A stretch of 64,000 nt of DNA from Zerene cesonia (lineage: Eukaryota; Arthropoda; Insecta; Lepidoptera; Pieridae). Positions 1 to 12,866 of the stretch are shown here, in pieces. The position numbers and the translations under genes are program-made. How positions within the stretch are numbered: the stretch's first letter is position 1; every line of letters starts with the position of its first letter. The DNA is taken from assembly GCF_012273895.1 (NCBI RefSeq), contig NC_052119.1, positions 372,001 through 436,000 of the forward strand, read 5' to 3'. The notes beneath the pieces are model-generated. The model was not told the origin of the DNA. It searched no databases and was given only the letters and a program-made list of their open reading frames with translations.

Positions 1-136
1 TAAATGAAAAATTATACCATTTTCTATAGAACTTTTCTATTCGTATTGAAACTAAAGCCGTCTACTTGACTCATGTAGAATTTTTAGAGTTTAACCATTA
101 AAATGTTTATTATTATTTAAAGAGAAATACTATTAT

Positions 137-292
137 GACGCGGGTTCGAAGGTACCCCTTGGGCATATAAAAGCGAAAAGAGTAGAAGAAATTCTATTCC
201 TTAAGTGGAATGTTGAGCGGCCGTGTGGTCAGCCTTCGCCAGAGTACGGCGAGGGACGCGGGTTCCAATCCCGCTTCATGAAATGATGGAAA
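137..292 (+). mobile_element. tRNA-derived SINE with upstream head module, copy A
   Basis: Head with aagagtagaagaaattct, then a tRNA-like module: A-box-like ggccgtgtggtcagc and B box gggttccaatcccgc. Same order as the copies at 15420 and 18214. Confidence 0.65.
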
Positions 293-492
293 AATGTATG
301 TGTGATTAATGTTTTTAATTTTTTTTTCTATTTACAGACATACCATCACACTATGTATATATGGGAAAGGTATTGAGTTAATGGAAATACCTAGACCGAG
401 AAATTAATAGATTACCTATACATCATATGAAAGGATATAAGAAGTTCGCAAATAAGGTTCCGGTGAGTTTATTGTTGTTTTTTTTTAATAAA

Positions 493-780
493 CTAGCTTT
501 TCCCGCGGCTTCGCACGCATTAAATTCAGAGTAGTTTAATAGATGTTGGTATTTGTATAAACCTTCCTCTTGAATCACTCTATCTATTATAAAAAAAACC
601 CCATCAAAATCCGTTCTGTAGTTTTAAAGATCTAAGCATACATACATACATACAAAGGTACAGACGCGGGTAACGACTTTGTTTTATACTATGTAGTTTT
701 CAGTAGAATTAATTTGCAGCGTAAATATTTAAGTGTCGACACCCTGAACTTATTTTATTATGCGAGCGAAGCCGCGGCCT
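493..780 (+). mobile_element. Retroelement tail, other subfamily
   Basis: Starts ctagcttttcccgcggcttc, has 'atcaaaatccgttctgtagt' and a (CATA)n run at about 640-656. This layout is typical of lepidopteran non-LTR 3' tails. The right end is not sharp. Confidence 0.6.
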
Positions 781-1929
781 GCCGCTAGTACATTCATGAA
801 TATAGTCGAGATTAGGCTAATTATTAACCAGTGTAAATAATAACAAATCTATACTTATTATTATTTAAAAGGAAGAGTATGTTTGTTTGAACGCGCTTAT
901 CTCAGGTACTACTGGGCCGGTTTCAAAAATTCACCGTTTTATATACAGTACGTAATTCCTGAGTGCTATAGGCTATATATAAACCACGGGGGCAGTCGGG
1001 GCGGATTGCTAGCTATCATAAAAATCAATCTCAATTTCCAATATACATATTAGATTAATATGGGTTTTAACTAATTATCAAAAAAAAAATTCATGTTATA
1101 TTCTTGGTCTCTATACATGAGTATATGAATATAATTCTTCAAAGTAATAAAATTGGTTAGCAGCAAGTTTATCACACGGCTGATAGGCGACGATGTTAAT
1201 TAAATATTGATTGTATTTCAATTAATTAGAATAAACGTGTTTATAATTTTACGGTGACATTTATATGCCTATCCTTCCTTCGTCCCCACTGATATTATTA
1301 AAATAACTCTGTCTCTCCGCCACTCCTTTATGTCAAAACTACTGGATGAAATTTGGCCCGAACCGAGAACGAACATTGGTTAGTTTTTATCCTTGAAATG
1401 CCACGGGGACGGAAATTATGTTAGCAAAGCCCCGCGCTGACTTTCTTTTGGTTTAATATGTAGAAAAAGCGAGCGAGCGAAAGCTAGTGAATCCAAATAA
1501 TAACAACGTAAAACATTTCAATAGCGCGATTCAGAAACAGAGTAGCTACAATGTTTTTAATTTTATATCGTATCACACTCGCGTAATCCCAAACAATTGG
1601 ATATAATAAAATAAAATAAATAAATTTATCTAACGCATATTATAAACTATAATCTCACAATCGTCGATTTGTATAGAAATGTCTAGATAAACATACTTTA
1701 TCTGCATTTATCCCGCGATCCTGTTATCTTCGGATTTATCTCGGCATCGTGTGCAAGTAACATTGTCTAGATACCGTTGCAATAAGTCTTTACTTAACTG
1801 CATAGGTCTGATAAACTATGAATGACCTAGACAGACTAATTTGTACAATTGCGCCAAAACACAAGGGGGTTGGAGAAAGACATTTTAGAATGTGATATTG
1901 CTATACCATCAACACTGCCTAAATATCAC

Positions 1930-2190
1930 AAAAATCTCTTTTGTGGGAGTCGAGCGCGCTTCGGCACGTATTGGGCCAGCATGCGCCCGGGAAGTACCAC
2001 ACCCCCACAGAAAACCGGCGTGAAATAATTGCATGCTACTGTGTTCGGACCAGACCCTTCCCGGTCCATTCCTTCTTTCCAGTCATCAATCTTTTCCTCC
2101 ACCTCTGTGAATGTTAAGGGACGGGGGTGATCGCTTACCAACATACAAACCACCAACTCAGTTGCCCAATATGACATAAAAAAAGGGTAG
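1930..2190 (-). mobile_element. Lepidopteran dispersed repeat (gctggtggttcgcctgatgg family)
   Basis: Minus strand: 'gggcaactgagttggtggtt', 'gattgatgactggaaagaag', 'gggtgtggtacttcccgg'. Same order as 31225-31475. The small reading frame across it is chance. On its left edge it meets an agagtagaagaaattcg piece of the tRNA-derived SINE head. Confidence 0.65.
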
Positions 2191-2258
2191 AAGAAATTCG
2201 ATTGCTGCGTTTACCTTTAATTATTTGTTACTTCTCATAAGAAAAATTGTTATATAAT

Positions 2259-2480
2259 ACTAGCAAACCCGGCGAAATCCGTTTCGCCACCAGATGGCTG
2301 TAAGTGAAAAATGATTTTCCCGATTTTCTGTTCTGAAATTTTTCCTGAATTTTCTTAGCTATAAACCTCACGGAGCCCGAGACCTTTCCAACGGATGCAA
2401 AACCTTGGAAACCGGTTCGTGCATTCTGGAGTTATAGCGTCAGGAAGGAAAACCCGATTTAGTTTTGTATAGTAGATTAA
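2259..2480 (+). mobile_element. Retroelement tail, other subfamily
   Basis: Starts actagcaaacccggcgaaat, then 'cacggagcccgagacctttc' and 'ttggaaaccggttcgtgcat'. The wording is that of target-tail sequences ('pathogen-free' generic non-LTR 3' ends) seen elsewhere in the window. Family name not assigned. Confidence 0.5.
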
Positions 2481-2548
2481 TATGTCAGAATAACAGTATA
2501 CAAATGTTGGTTGACCAAAGGTATAAATTAATAAATAGCTAGGCTAGT

Positions 2549-2626
2549 CATTGGTGGCCGAGTGGTAACGTGTCGCCCCGGTATGGCGAATGGTGCAAGT
2601 TGAAATCTCGCCTCGCCATCAATTTT
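2549..2626 (+). mobile_element. tRNA-derived SINE module, diverged
   Basis: Box A-like ggtggccgagtggtaacgtg, anticodon-arm-like tcgcc/ggcga, and a decayed B box (caagttgaaatctcgcc). Confidence 0.5.
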
Positions 2627-2890
2627 TTTCTATTGTTTATAATTCCCAAATAGTATAAAATTACATAAATGTAATTAATAAAATGTAATTAAGAATTAAA
2701 ATTCTATTAAAATCTAAAAAAAAAAAATCATCGACCAAATGTCATACCTATCTGTATAAACTGTTGTTGCGTAAAAGTGTACCAAACATCCATACATACA
2801 TAGTAGGATGAGTGTTACAATATGATCCTTTATTTGAGCTTCAGCTACCTTAGCAAAAACATGTCTAAAAATGCCAAACCGACATATAAT

Positions 2891-3095
2891 AACTAGCTGT
2901 GCCCCGCGGTTTCACCCGCGTAAGTCCGTATCCCGTAGGATTAGAGGGATAAAAAGTTGGCTATATGTTGTTCCAGTTGTCCAGCTGTTTACGTACCGAA
3001 TTTAATTGCAATCGGTTCAGTAGTTTTTGCGTGAAAGAGCAACAAACACACACACACCCTTACAAACTTTCGCATTTATAATATTTATAGGATGT
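2891..3095 (+). mobile_element. RTE-like LINE/SINE tail
   Basis: Runs from ctagctgtgccccgcggttt to ttataatatttataggat. Shares 'ccgtatcccgtagga', 'ttccagttgtccagctgt', 'attgcaatcggttcagtag' and a CA-run with the copies at 5324, 11977, 13713 and 55045. Confidence 0.8.
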
Positions 3096-3097
3096 AT

Positions 3098-3101
3098 CTA
3101 T

Positions 3102-3152
<51 letters not shown>

Positions 3153-3153
3153 T
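3098..3153 (+). repeat. (TTTA)n microsatellite
   Basis: About 13 uninterrupted TTTA units directly after the retroelement tail. It is probably an expansion of the element's own 3' repeat. Confidence 0.9.
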
Positions 3154-3299
3154 TAATATAGTAACAAGTAATTTACAGGTTTTACCCCAAAGCCTTACAT
3201 GTATCGTCGCTTTGTCTCCTTAGAATCAATGGCATAATTGTTATTCACATGTTACATAATATGTATAATTAAAATGTAAAATTTATATTATTTTAAAAG

Positions 3300-3450
3300 A
3301 GCAACTACAGTTTCTTGCCGGCTCTTCTCTATAGAAACTGCCTTCCCAACCGGTGGTAAATGTTATAACTGTGTAATAAGACGATTCAAAAGTGCTTCTA
3401 TAGCAAGTCTAGTTGAATGAATATATGTTTGAGTTTGAGTTTGAGTTTAG
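3300..3450 (+). mobile_element. LINE 3' end with TTTGAG tail
   Basis: 'ttgccggctcttctctatag', 'aaactgccttcccaaccggt', then 'agttgaatgaatatatgttt' and (GAGTTT)n. The same sequence recurs at 49930-50078 and, weaker, at 63838-63890. Confidence 0.65.
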
Positions 3451-4039
3451 GAGCAGGAGATATTATTTACTTAAGGCAGAAATATAAGAAATCTGTAAAT
3501 ATCTTACCTACAATATCTTACGTTCAAATAAGATTTCTTTTACGGCAACTAACATATGCTTGATCGCCTTGAACCTACAAGAAAACTGTAATCGTTGTTA
3601 TAAGTAGAAGGAGTACGTAAACAAACTCGCGATAACTCTGAACACAAACGAGGGACCCAAATATTCCGATATCAACACAAAAACAAGCGTTTACGTCGTT
3701 ATGTCCGCAGCCATTAACGGAAATATTTTCCACGATTGTCCGACTAAAATTCCTTTGTTATCATGTATGGTAGTAAGATGCACACTGAAATGTGATGAGA
3801 GAGAATTTATTTTGCAATAGGTTCTGTCGTTAAAAAAACATAATTCATATTCATAGTCTTTTGGATCTAAATAATGGGTTTTACTTCGCAATTGTCGGGG
3901 AGTATTGAAAGGATGGTTTTATGGATTTTGAAATACTGAGATGTTACAAATTACAACAACTAATGCATCAGAAAGACAAGTTTTGAATATCTACAAGTCA
4001 AAAGTTATCTCAAAGAATAACATAAACAACGCATTAAGA

Positions 4040-4380
4040 AAAATGTACAAATGACAACCCTATTTCCTAATGAGACAGATTAAGTCAAGTTTTTCCTATA
4101 CTGACGAAAAATTTACTAGTGACAGCCCTTGAATTTAATGTCATACATTAGTTTCCATACTTGCCAAGAACGTGGAAATACCAGCCCTATCCTGACAAGA
4201 AATCTCACGTGATCTATGGAAGGTACAACAACTCACAAATGACAGCCCTATAATATAATATCATACAAAAGAATGCTCTATATTTGCCAAGGATCTGGAA
4301 ATACCAGCCCTATATAGCCCTCACACGTAGAAAATTACGTGTCAAACCCTACAAAAACTTCCACGTGACAGCCCTATTCT
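4040..4380. repeat. Degenerate tandem array with 'tgacagccct' units
   Basis: atgacaaccct (about 4052), gtgacagccct (4120), atgacagccct (4239) and gtgacagccct (4366), with 'ggaaataccagccctat' at 4173 and 4297. Period about 120. The copies have drifted. No gene or known element recognised. Confidence 0.5.
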
Positions 4381-4819
4381 CTTATATCACAATGATTAGA
4401 TACAAGTCGGTATATAACGAAAAGATAACAACGTCCACACACAACCCAAGTCGTCTGTCGTTGTATACGCTTGTGTTAACGAGATTTACAACTGTAAGTT
4501 AAAAATATTTGTTATTATTTATAATATAATACATAATAATAATGTCTGTGAACATTAATAATAGGTTTATAATTTTTATAAATTCAGCAGTTGAATTTTA
4601 ATTAAAATAATTTTTATATAACAAAATCTCTATTAAATACTTTGTATTGTTACCTCTTCATGGATGGAGTTAGAGTAAATTAAATAAGTTATTGTAATCA
4701 AATTATTAAGTGATTAAACGTGGAGCCTGTGGAATTAGTCTATGCCTTATAAATACATAACATTTTTTATATAAATTTATTCAATAAAAGTAGGACAACG
4801 TATGAATATATAAAGAACA

Positions 4820-5008
4820 TCTTATATATAAAAGTCGATTGCTTTTCGTTAGTCTCGCTAAAACTCGAGAATGGCTGAGCCAATTTTGATAATTTTGGTT
4901 TTGATGCATTCATAATAGTCCAGGGAAGGTTTAAAATGTAAAAAATACGGATAAATGTTTCGAATAAAGGTCAATGGCGTTGCGAAGTTCGCCAGGTCAG
5001 CTAGTTTT
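4820..5008 (+). mobile_element. Retroelement-like repeat ending in gccaggtcagctag
   Basis: Starts near ataaaagtcgattgcttttc and ends gttcgccaggtcagctagtt. A similar ending occurs at 6003-6175 and, reversed, at 13954-13990. Confidence 0.55.
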
Positions 5009-5323
5009 TAATATAGAGTTTTATTGTTTGTGATCCCAAAAAATATATCGTTAGAAAATCTTTACGCTTTGAAGTATCTTCTCGCTAAAAGTGGAATCGT
5101 TTAGTTGATGTAGCCGGTTTGTGTTTTGGCGTTATGGTGTTATGTGTCAATCTTAAAATCGTAAATTTTAAATAAACAAAAGAAATACTGAAAAATTATT
5201 TACATCTCGACATGTATGACAAAGAGCATCTGTTGAAGTTAAAGACTAGATTAGATTAAAGAAATTGACATAGTTTAGTAGATGTTTGCATTTTTATTAT
5301 AATAATAATACGAATATATATTA

Positions 5324-5548
5324 CTAGCTGCGCCCCGCGGTTTCACCCGCGTAAGTCCGTATCCCGTAGAAATATCGGGATAAAAAGTGGCCTAAATGTT
5401 ATTCCAGTTGTCCAGCTGTCTACGTACCAAATTTCATTGCAATCTGTTCAGTAGTTTTTGCGTGAAAGAGCAACAAACACACACACACATCCTTACAAAC
5501 TTTCGCATTTATAATATTAGTAGGATAGGATTAGTAGGATTTATAATG
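5324..5548 (+). mobile_element. RTE-like LINE/SINE tail
   Basis: Full copy of the family starting ctagctgcgccccgcggttt and ending in ttataatattagtaggat followed by a further aggattagtaggat, the typical 3' GGAT-type repeat. Confidence 0.82.
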
Positions 5549-5889
5549 GCGCGAAAAACAAGGTTAATCTTTAATGTCTCAGGTCTCACAGGAATTTGTC
5601 ATTTAGAGTTTAATGTAACCGTGCTCATTGCAAAGTGTTGGAGACGTCGGGACAAATAATTAATTGATATAAGTTTTTATTTTCCAAATGTATAATACTC
5701 ACATTAAATCAAAAACACAAGAAAATACTAGGATATAGACATTTAGTTGTGCGTTATGCTTTGTTTACATAAATCGTTAGCTAGTTGTAACGCTTACAAT
5801 AGGTCGATATTTAGAAAAATACATCAAAATACAATATACTTATTGTATGTTTCGGTTTTTTGTTGCTTTTCCATTATCCCAGAGCTTCT

Positions 5890-5965
5890 TACATTTCCTT
5901 TTCTACTGGATTGCCTGGCAGAGATTGCTGTTAGCAATAAGGGCGCTTCTTGTACAAACGATGCC
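5890..5965 (+). mobile_element. LINE 3' fragment (gcctggcagagattgctg family)
   Basis: 'tgcctggcagagattgctgt', 'tagcaataagggcgc'. The related text at 52818-52872 reads gcctggtagagatcgctgct and gcgataagaccgcctgttgt. Confidence 0.5.
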
Positions 5966-6002
5966 TTTTTTGTTTATCGTTTCACTTGTTTCTGTTTAAA
6001 TC

Positions 6003-6176
6003 TAATATATAAAAGTCTCGTGTCACAGTTTTCGTTGCCATACTCCCCCGAAACGGCTTGATCGATTTTGATGAAATGTTTTGTGCTTATCCGGTACCTA
6101 TGAGAATCAGCCAGCATCTATTTTTCATACCCCTAAATGATAAGGCAGAACAGCGTTTGCCGGGTCAGCTAGTCTA
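6003..6176 (+). mobile_element. Retroelement-like repeat ending in gccgggtcagctag
   Basis: Contains 'tcgtgtcacagttttcgttg', 'ccgaaacggcttgatcgatt' and the ending tttgccgggtcagctagt, a very common dispersed family in Lepidoptera. Confidence 0.6.
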
Positions 6177-7449
6177 TACAATAAAGTATTATAAATAAAT
6201 CAATATACGCTGAAAAAATACACACGCCACCATATATTTGGACAAGCGAGCAATCATAGTAAAACTTGAACTTTAGCGGCGACTAGTTTTCGATCGCCGC
6301 GTCGATAAAGTACGATGATCCCGATGGAAAGTTGTGTTATCAAATAGTTGACCGACAACTGTGTGTCGGTCAGTTGTGTTTGTATGTCGTTGTGAGAATG
6401 CATCGTATATAAATTGGTGGGAGTCTAGACGTATCCCCTGGCGGTATTTTAAGTGAGTTTGTTTGAATCGTAAGAATTGCTTTTTATTTTTGAAATGTCC
6501 AGGGATTTTTCTGTTTCAGTCAATTTTTATAAATTATCATTTTTAATAATATCGTATTATATTATATAAATATTACTGCGCAGTCGTCAATTCACGAATG
6601 TAATTAAAAATAGTTAATTACGATTTAATATAAACTAAGAGATTAGAGAGGTTTTGGTTTAAATGTATTCTACTGAAGTGACAATGCCAATTTTGTATGT
6701 AAGTCCCGGTTAATTACAGTAGCGTGCCTGTGTAGTGTATATCCTAATATATTCGGACATGCAGACCTGAATAGTTTTTGTTTTGAACTTATTCGAATTT
6801 CTATTCCACTCAAAACACTTTCAGTATCATTATAATCATGAAACGTTTATATTATAACATAGTAACATAATCTGGGGGGGGGGGGGGTACTTTCCCCCCT
6901 CAGAAACGTCGCTGTCCGGTGAACTTTGTCGTAGGTGATTTATCTTTCTTTCCTCTTTAATTATTTGCTAGTTGTTACAGTGAATACTTACGCCAATATC
7001 GTGTAGGTATTAAATATATATTTAATTTAATTCCATCAATCTCATTTTGTATTCAATGCATATGGCAGCGAGCGTAAAAAGTAGTCTCTCGACAGCAAAA
7101 TAGAGGTAGATATTTGCTGTCCACGTCACTGTTATTAGAAAGTAATTTATAATAGACTTTCAATTAACTTTTTTATGTTGGTATAACCATATTACTCTCA
7201 TAGATTGCAAGGTTTACAATGTAATGATACGAATTTATGTGAAAAGGAGCCCTATATATGAAGATAGGACAAAGAAATCAGGACCTATTATTTCGTTGTT
7301 ATGTCTCGATTGTTCCAGATTTGACGAAGTTAACTTCTCAAAGAAGCATTTTAGGCCAATTTCTCCCCTTGTCCGTATGGCATAATTTAACTTTCTAATT
7401 TTCGGTTTCTTTTAACTTCAGCTGTTCATACGCGGCTCAATATTTACAT

Positions 7450-7555
7450 CATCATCACCATCAGTACACGCTCCCACTGCAGAGATACAGGCCTCCTATT
7501 AGAGTTCAGGCTTTAATCCATCACTCTGGCCAGGTCCGGTTGGCATTTACATATT
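7450..7555 (+). repeat. Dispersed repeat (catcatcaccatcag...aggcctcctatta family)
   Basis: 'actgcagagatacaggcctc', 'tccatcactctggccaggtc'. A second copy is at 11735-11815 and a short reverse copy at 40384-40440. Confidence 0.55.
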
Positions 7556-8967
7556 GTTTCAAATTTGTACCATTGTCCTGTGATAATATTTATTAACACC
7601 CTTCTTAGCTTCACCTACATGTTTGCTTATAAACGACTCTTTTAGACTCGATTTTAATTATGATCCACTTCAAACAGTGAGAAACAATTTAATATTATGC
7701 ACTTATCGACGATCGATGACATTAAAATAATTTCATGAGTTTATCTTATTATCCTGATTAAATAATTTCCCTACTTTTATTCTGTGTTCAGAGAGAGTTT
7801 ATAAGAATGACGATTTCATAACTGTTTTTCGTAACTTGGGTCATTCATGTCTTACCTAATCGCTACTTTATCTTCTGATACAAATACTCAACTATAAGAA
7901 ATCTTGCTGAATTTAATGAATGAAAAAAAGTGTCGATTTGAATTTATTATTCTCTGGATTTAATTAAGGATCCATTTCACGGTGTGAATTCGCATCAATT
8001 ATCTTAAATAATATATTATCTAAATGGTTATAAACGTTTATCAGATAAAATTAACTCGTTTATGGTCTACATATTCATTAAAGTAGTGATATGGGTTATG
8101 TTTCTCTTACTGTTACTTGAATTTTTGTTTTTTTCTTTTCCTTGGTCAAAACGACGGTCGTCGGAGTAAACTTGATTCTAATTTATATAATTAATATATA
8201 ACTCGGGTAGAATATTTTTTATCTAATTGCCTTGTCATATTTCAATAAAGATTTAAAAGCAGAATAGAGCCTGTGCCTTTGGTTTTGCTTAGAGTAAAGA
8301 CGCTCAAAGGCACCTCTTAGTACATATTAACTTCCACATAGAATTGAGGTCAAAACAGGTAAATGGCCAACAACGTTGTTGCATGTACACGATTTCTGTT
8401 AATAACATGATTTTCTCTAGACAATAATCGATTCTACGATCTAAGGCTTAAACCTGGCTATGAATAGAATTTGAGGTGGCATTTAAGAGTCAAAATAATA
8501 CATTTATTTTTCATATTTGTCATCTATGAGTCACATAGTCATAACGATAAATGATGGACTGTACTATATTCTAAGACATTTAAATATTACGTGCTCTAGA
8601 GTTTATATAAATAGATACATATTACTAATTTAATATGTACGAAGTCATCGCCTTATAACTTACATATGTAATGAAATTTTTATGACACCCAATAAATATT
8701 TTGATAAAATAAAGTTGTGTGCAAAAAATCTTTTCCCGTCAATCGAACGGACTATCGTGTAGTGATAACCGGATAAAATTGGTCTCTCTATGAGATAACG
8801 AACGGACACACACGGAGCTGGAAGTTTAACATGATTATAATCTTTGGAAAAGCCCATGTCATAGAATAAAATGTTAGCTACTTTGAGTATGTTGGAAAAG
8901 ATATGATAAATAAAACGTGGTACAGATAAATAAAACTCCAACTCATGTAAAGGAATGCTGCGAACTA

Positions 8968-9640
8968 TTTTTTACACGCTTTTTATTAGCTTCACCAGTA
9001 TGTTTGTATGTTTGTTTGTAACCAACTTCTTTGGGCGCGATTTTGACCCACTTTAAACGGCCAGATTTCGTTCAAACTTTTTAGATTTATTGAGGACCGA
9101 TGACAATACACTAATTTGATAAAATTATTCCAGTTTTCAATTTGCAAAATATGCTTTTTGTTAATTTATATAATTTTCATCTATAGTCGATAAGGTAAGA
9201 AAATTAATTAAAATTTTCGTCGTTCGAGTCGTGCAATAGTTTAAAATTATAAAAACAAGCTATTATAAATAATCCAAACTAAAAAGTAGAAAATAAATAA
9301 TAGTTTAAAATAAATAATAGTTTAATAAAATTAAAATAAAAATAAAGTAAAATGATTTTAAATAAAAGTAAAATTATTTTATTTAAAAAAAAAGCGTGGG
9401 GTGCATGGTGTCAATGGTTATAGATATTTTATTGAGAGATATGAGTAGAGTGATTATGATTTCGATAATATCTTAAAAAGCACCCCACGGTTTTTTTTCT
9501 ATAAAATTATTTTTTTTTTACTCACACTATTATTAATTTATATTCATTGAAAATTTTAACACTATTTTCTTAATTTAAATTCATTTAAATTTATTTTCTA
9601 TTTTTTAGTTCGGTTTTCTAAAAAGCGTGTTTTTTAGTTT
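8968..9640. mobile_element. MITE-like element, long form, with nested fold-back
   Basis: Terminal inverted repeats acacgctttttatta (left) and ctaaaaagcgtgt (right). The left 230 bases match the short copy at 19187-19415. A further 440 bases, an imperfect fold-back of about 340 bases centred on gcgtggggtgc (9394-9404) and gcaccccacg (9480-9489), lie between ttttgttaa and agcgtgttttttag. Confidence 0.75.
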
Positions 9641-9876
9641 TTTTAAACTATTATTTATTTATATTGAAAGTCCTAAGAGGCATTTTTTAAATCTAAATCA
9701 TGTCACTCTAAAAATTAACTCATATTTTTACTATATAATGTAAAAAAGTCGCAGTGTACGGCATAGAGATTTCATTATTTTGTCCTTAAAGAAGATTAAA
9801 CGGCGTAATATGTAACAATTGCCTCATATACCATAAACAAGGGATTACACTTTCTATATTGCGTTCATTATATAAT

Positions 9877-10290
9877 ACTAGCTGTGACCCGCGGTTGAAA
9901 CCGCGTAAGCGTGCTGCGTAACCGTATCCCGTAGGAATATCGATATAAAAAGTGCCTATGTGTTATTTCAGTTGTCCAGCTATCTACGAAGCAAAATAGT
10001 ATTATTATTCACCAATAGATGTCAGGAAAAAAAAACACGAATAAAACACGAATATGACATTATTTCAGTTGTCCAGCTATCTAGGAAGCAAAATAGTATT
10101 ATTATTCACCAATAGATGTCAGGAAAAAAAAACACGAATAAAACACGAATATGACATTTTCTAAAAAAAATTCCTAGCTAGATCGATTTATCGCCCCCGA
10201 AACCCCCTGTATACTAAATTTCATGAAAATCGTTGGAGCCGATTCCGAGATCCCAATTATATATATACAAGAATTGCTCGTTTAAAGGTA
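9877..10290 (+). mobile_element. RTE-like repeat tail with internal 97-bp tandem duplication
   Basis: It starts with the family head ctagctgtgacccgcggttg. Units 9963-10059 and 10060-10156 are a 97-bp direct repeat with a single visible mismatch (ctacgaagc/ctaggaagc). It ends with the tail shared with 22888-23007. Confidence 0.8.
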
Positions 10291-11734
10291 TAAGATTTCA
10301 TAATAATATTGAATTTTGAGTTGAGATAGGAGATATGTAATCAATGATATTGTTGATTGACACCGCGAAGATATTTCGATCACTTATTAGTAATCGCATC
10401 TGAGATGAGGTAATTGGCCATGTAACCTATGATGTCACTTTGGTCCACGATGCTATCGTCCCTTTACGAGCAAGCAAGGGATGGACCATCTTATGTTAGC
10501 GGTCACGAACGACCAAAGAACAAAAAGTAGATTTTGCGTAAGGGGTGCTTTTCCGGTCAAAATCAGGTACGTAGTAGGACGTTATTTACGTTATTGTTAG
10601 GTGTTATCCAAAAAATGTTGTCCTTAAAAACGTATGGTTCAATCCTTTTACTATTTATTATTATAACGACAAAATAAATACATCATCTCTGAAACTCACG
10701 GATCTTGAAACTGTATCCTGGTGACAGATGGACAGAAAAATGGTCAGCGCGGTCTTAGCAATAGGGTCCCGTTCTACCCTTTGGTTACAGATCCCTAAAC
10801 ATCCAGCGAGCAAAACCGTGCGCTACAGCTAGTACCGTTATCCGTCCATTATGTTATAATGATTGTTTCATTGCCTCAATCTTTATAGCTAAGCGGAGAA
10901 GTTACACGACAAAGATCCGAGGATTATACCACCTCGCCCACATTCTTGGAAAACTTATTCAACGGTTTTAATACATTTTCCCGGTATAATCTTATTAAAT
11001 AGCAGTGTCTAGTCACTGGTGCACCGTCACGTAGACAGTTAATTATCCTGCGTCGAAGTAATGGATTTATAATGGTATGTCCACGTCGTATTAAAACTGA
11101 TCGTGGATCTTTGAAATGTCTACGACCTAATATGATTGTTGTAAGCGGAAACTGGTTTCAAATCAACTTTTATCGGTTTTTTGATCGCGTGATATGAATG
11201 ACTGATTTTGTAATTTGAAGTAACAAAATTTTACCCTCTCTAAGGGTTATTTTAAACCCTAGGTCATAGAAAATGACTTTTCATAGCCTAGTTTAGTTTT
11301 TCATTAGCATAGTTGCTTTATATACTAGGTGTATCCCGTGGCGTCACTCGCGCGGTACCGGGATTAAAAAATAGCCTATGGGCTAATCCAGACTGTATAT
11401 AATCTGTACCAAATTTCATAAAGATACGATACGCTGTTTTCATTTGTGACTATAATGGAACGATGTTCATGGTAGGTAAAGTCGGGTGCAGTTAGTAGCA
11501 TGTTTTCAGTGGTTGGTGTAGTTTATATTTCGGGTTATATACAAAAACATTGACCTGTCTTTTAATTGTATGAAAACAAAAAATCGTAAACTAATAAAGG
11601 ATCGTTTCATGTTAAGGATACCCGCCAGTAACGAGGTTTCCCAATTAGTAGTTCCCGTTGTCGTGGTATTTTCGTGATAGCAATCCTTTCTCGAGTATCA
11701 AACTACTAATTTACTCATTATCAGGCCATATTTT

Positions 11735-11820
11735 TACCCCCTGCAGAGACATAGGCCTCCTATGAGGGTTCAGGCTGGACTCCGTCACGCTGGCGAAGTG
11801 CCGGGTTGGCAGATGTCACA
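11735..11820 (+). repeat. Dispersed repeat, second copy
   Basis: 'cctgcagagacataggcctc', 'gactccgtcacgctggcgaa', 'gccgggttggcagatgtcac'. Matches 7450-7555. Confidence 0.55.
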
Positions 11821-11976
11821 TGCCGTTGACTTTTGATTCTTGGACGTTTTGCTCACGATATTCTGATAGATGGATGTGTAATAACTACTTCTTGTTACTA
11901 GTAAATATAACTAAATATAAAAAAATGCCGCGGCAATTAAACTGATTGAATAAAATGATAAGGAAATATATTAATA

Positions 11977-12190
11977 CTAGCTGCGCCCCGCGGTTTCATC
12001 CGCGTAAATCCGTATCCCATAGGAATATCGAGATAAAAGTTGCCTATATGTTATTCCAGTTGTCCAGCTGTCTACATACCAAATTTCATTGCAATCGGTT
12101 CAGTAGTATTTGCGCGAAAGAGCAACAAACACACACACACACACATCCTTACAAAATTTCGCATTTATAGTATTAAGTAGGATAGGATGT
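11977..12190 (+). mobile_element. RTE-like LINE/SINE tail
   Basis: Same family as 5324-5548. The CA-run is longer here (about eight CA), and the tail is taggataggat. Confidence 0.82.
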
Positions 12191-12866
12191 CATCGGGATT
12201 TGCGGTATTCGTTCTATGTGAGACTTATTCGATGAAATTTAAACAATAATAATTGTTTGCGAAAATTTATTGCAAGATGAGTGAGTCTTGCTTGGTATGA
12301 CCATTCCGAAACGGCTCAAAAATTGTTTTTTACTTATTCGCAGGCTCTACATCTGTATATGGATGTGTGAGCTTCGCTAATCTGGTTTCTCTCAAAATGC
12401 CTCAATAGAGTTCAATGATAGGGTGGTCTTATTAATTCTGACATGGGCTTAAACAGATTAAATGACAGTCGCGTCTATAGTTACTTTATAGCTTCATAAA
12501 TTAGCTTATGTGTGCGTATTATCACACACACTGACTAAAGACAACTAAAAAAATACGTAATTTATTTCAACAAATAAAAGTCACCGACCTTCCTGGGGGG
12601 TGACCGAGCAACCAGCTTTAAAATGGGACGAAATTTCAACACAAATTCTTTCAAAAGGAATCACGCCATCGCTTGTAAACTCACGGAGTTATCGAGTATT
12701 GAAATCGAAAAGAAAATACAATCGAATTAAACGCCGTCTTCGTTTTTAAAAGCATCGGCTGAAAAAAACGTAACCATCATAACATATTGTTCCTTCCGTC
12801 TATTCGGAAATCACGCTAGACCTTATTGGTATAAAAAACGTAACTATGGTTTCCCATCTCTATGGG

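Larger units (their letters stand above)
1..12866. other. Repeat-rich stretch without a gene
   Basis: Apart from the repeats listed separately, no coding exon, RNA gene or conserved domain was recognised on either strand. Small open frames here are short, lack splice context or overlap repeats. A G13 homopolymer lies near 6875-6890. Confidence 0.6.

Noticed and set aside
1926..2177. 83-residue minus-strand frame
   Set aside because: Lies wholly in a dispersed repeat that has copies at 17560 and 31225 without this frame.
3098..3153. TTTA array as a regulatory site
   Set aside because: It directly follows a retroelement tail and is best explained as its expanded 3' repeat.
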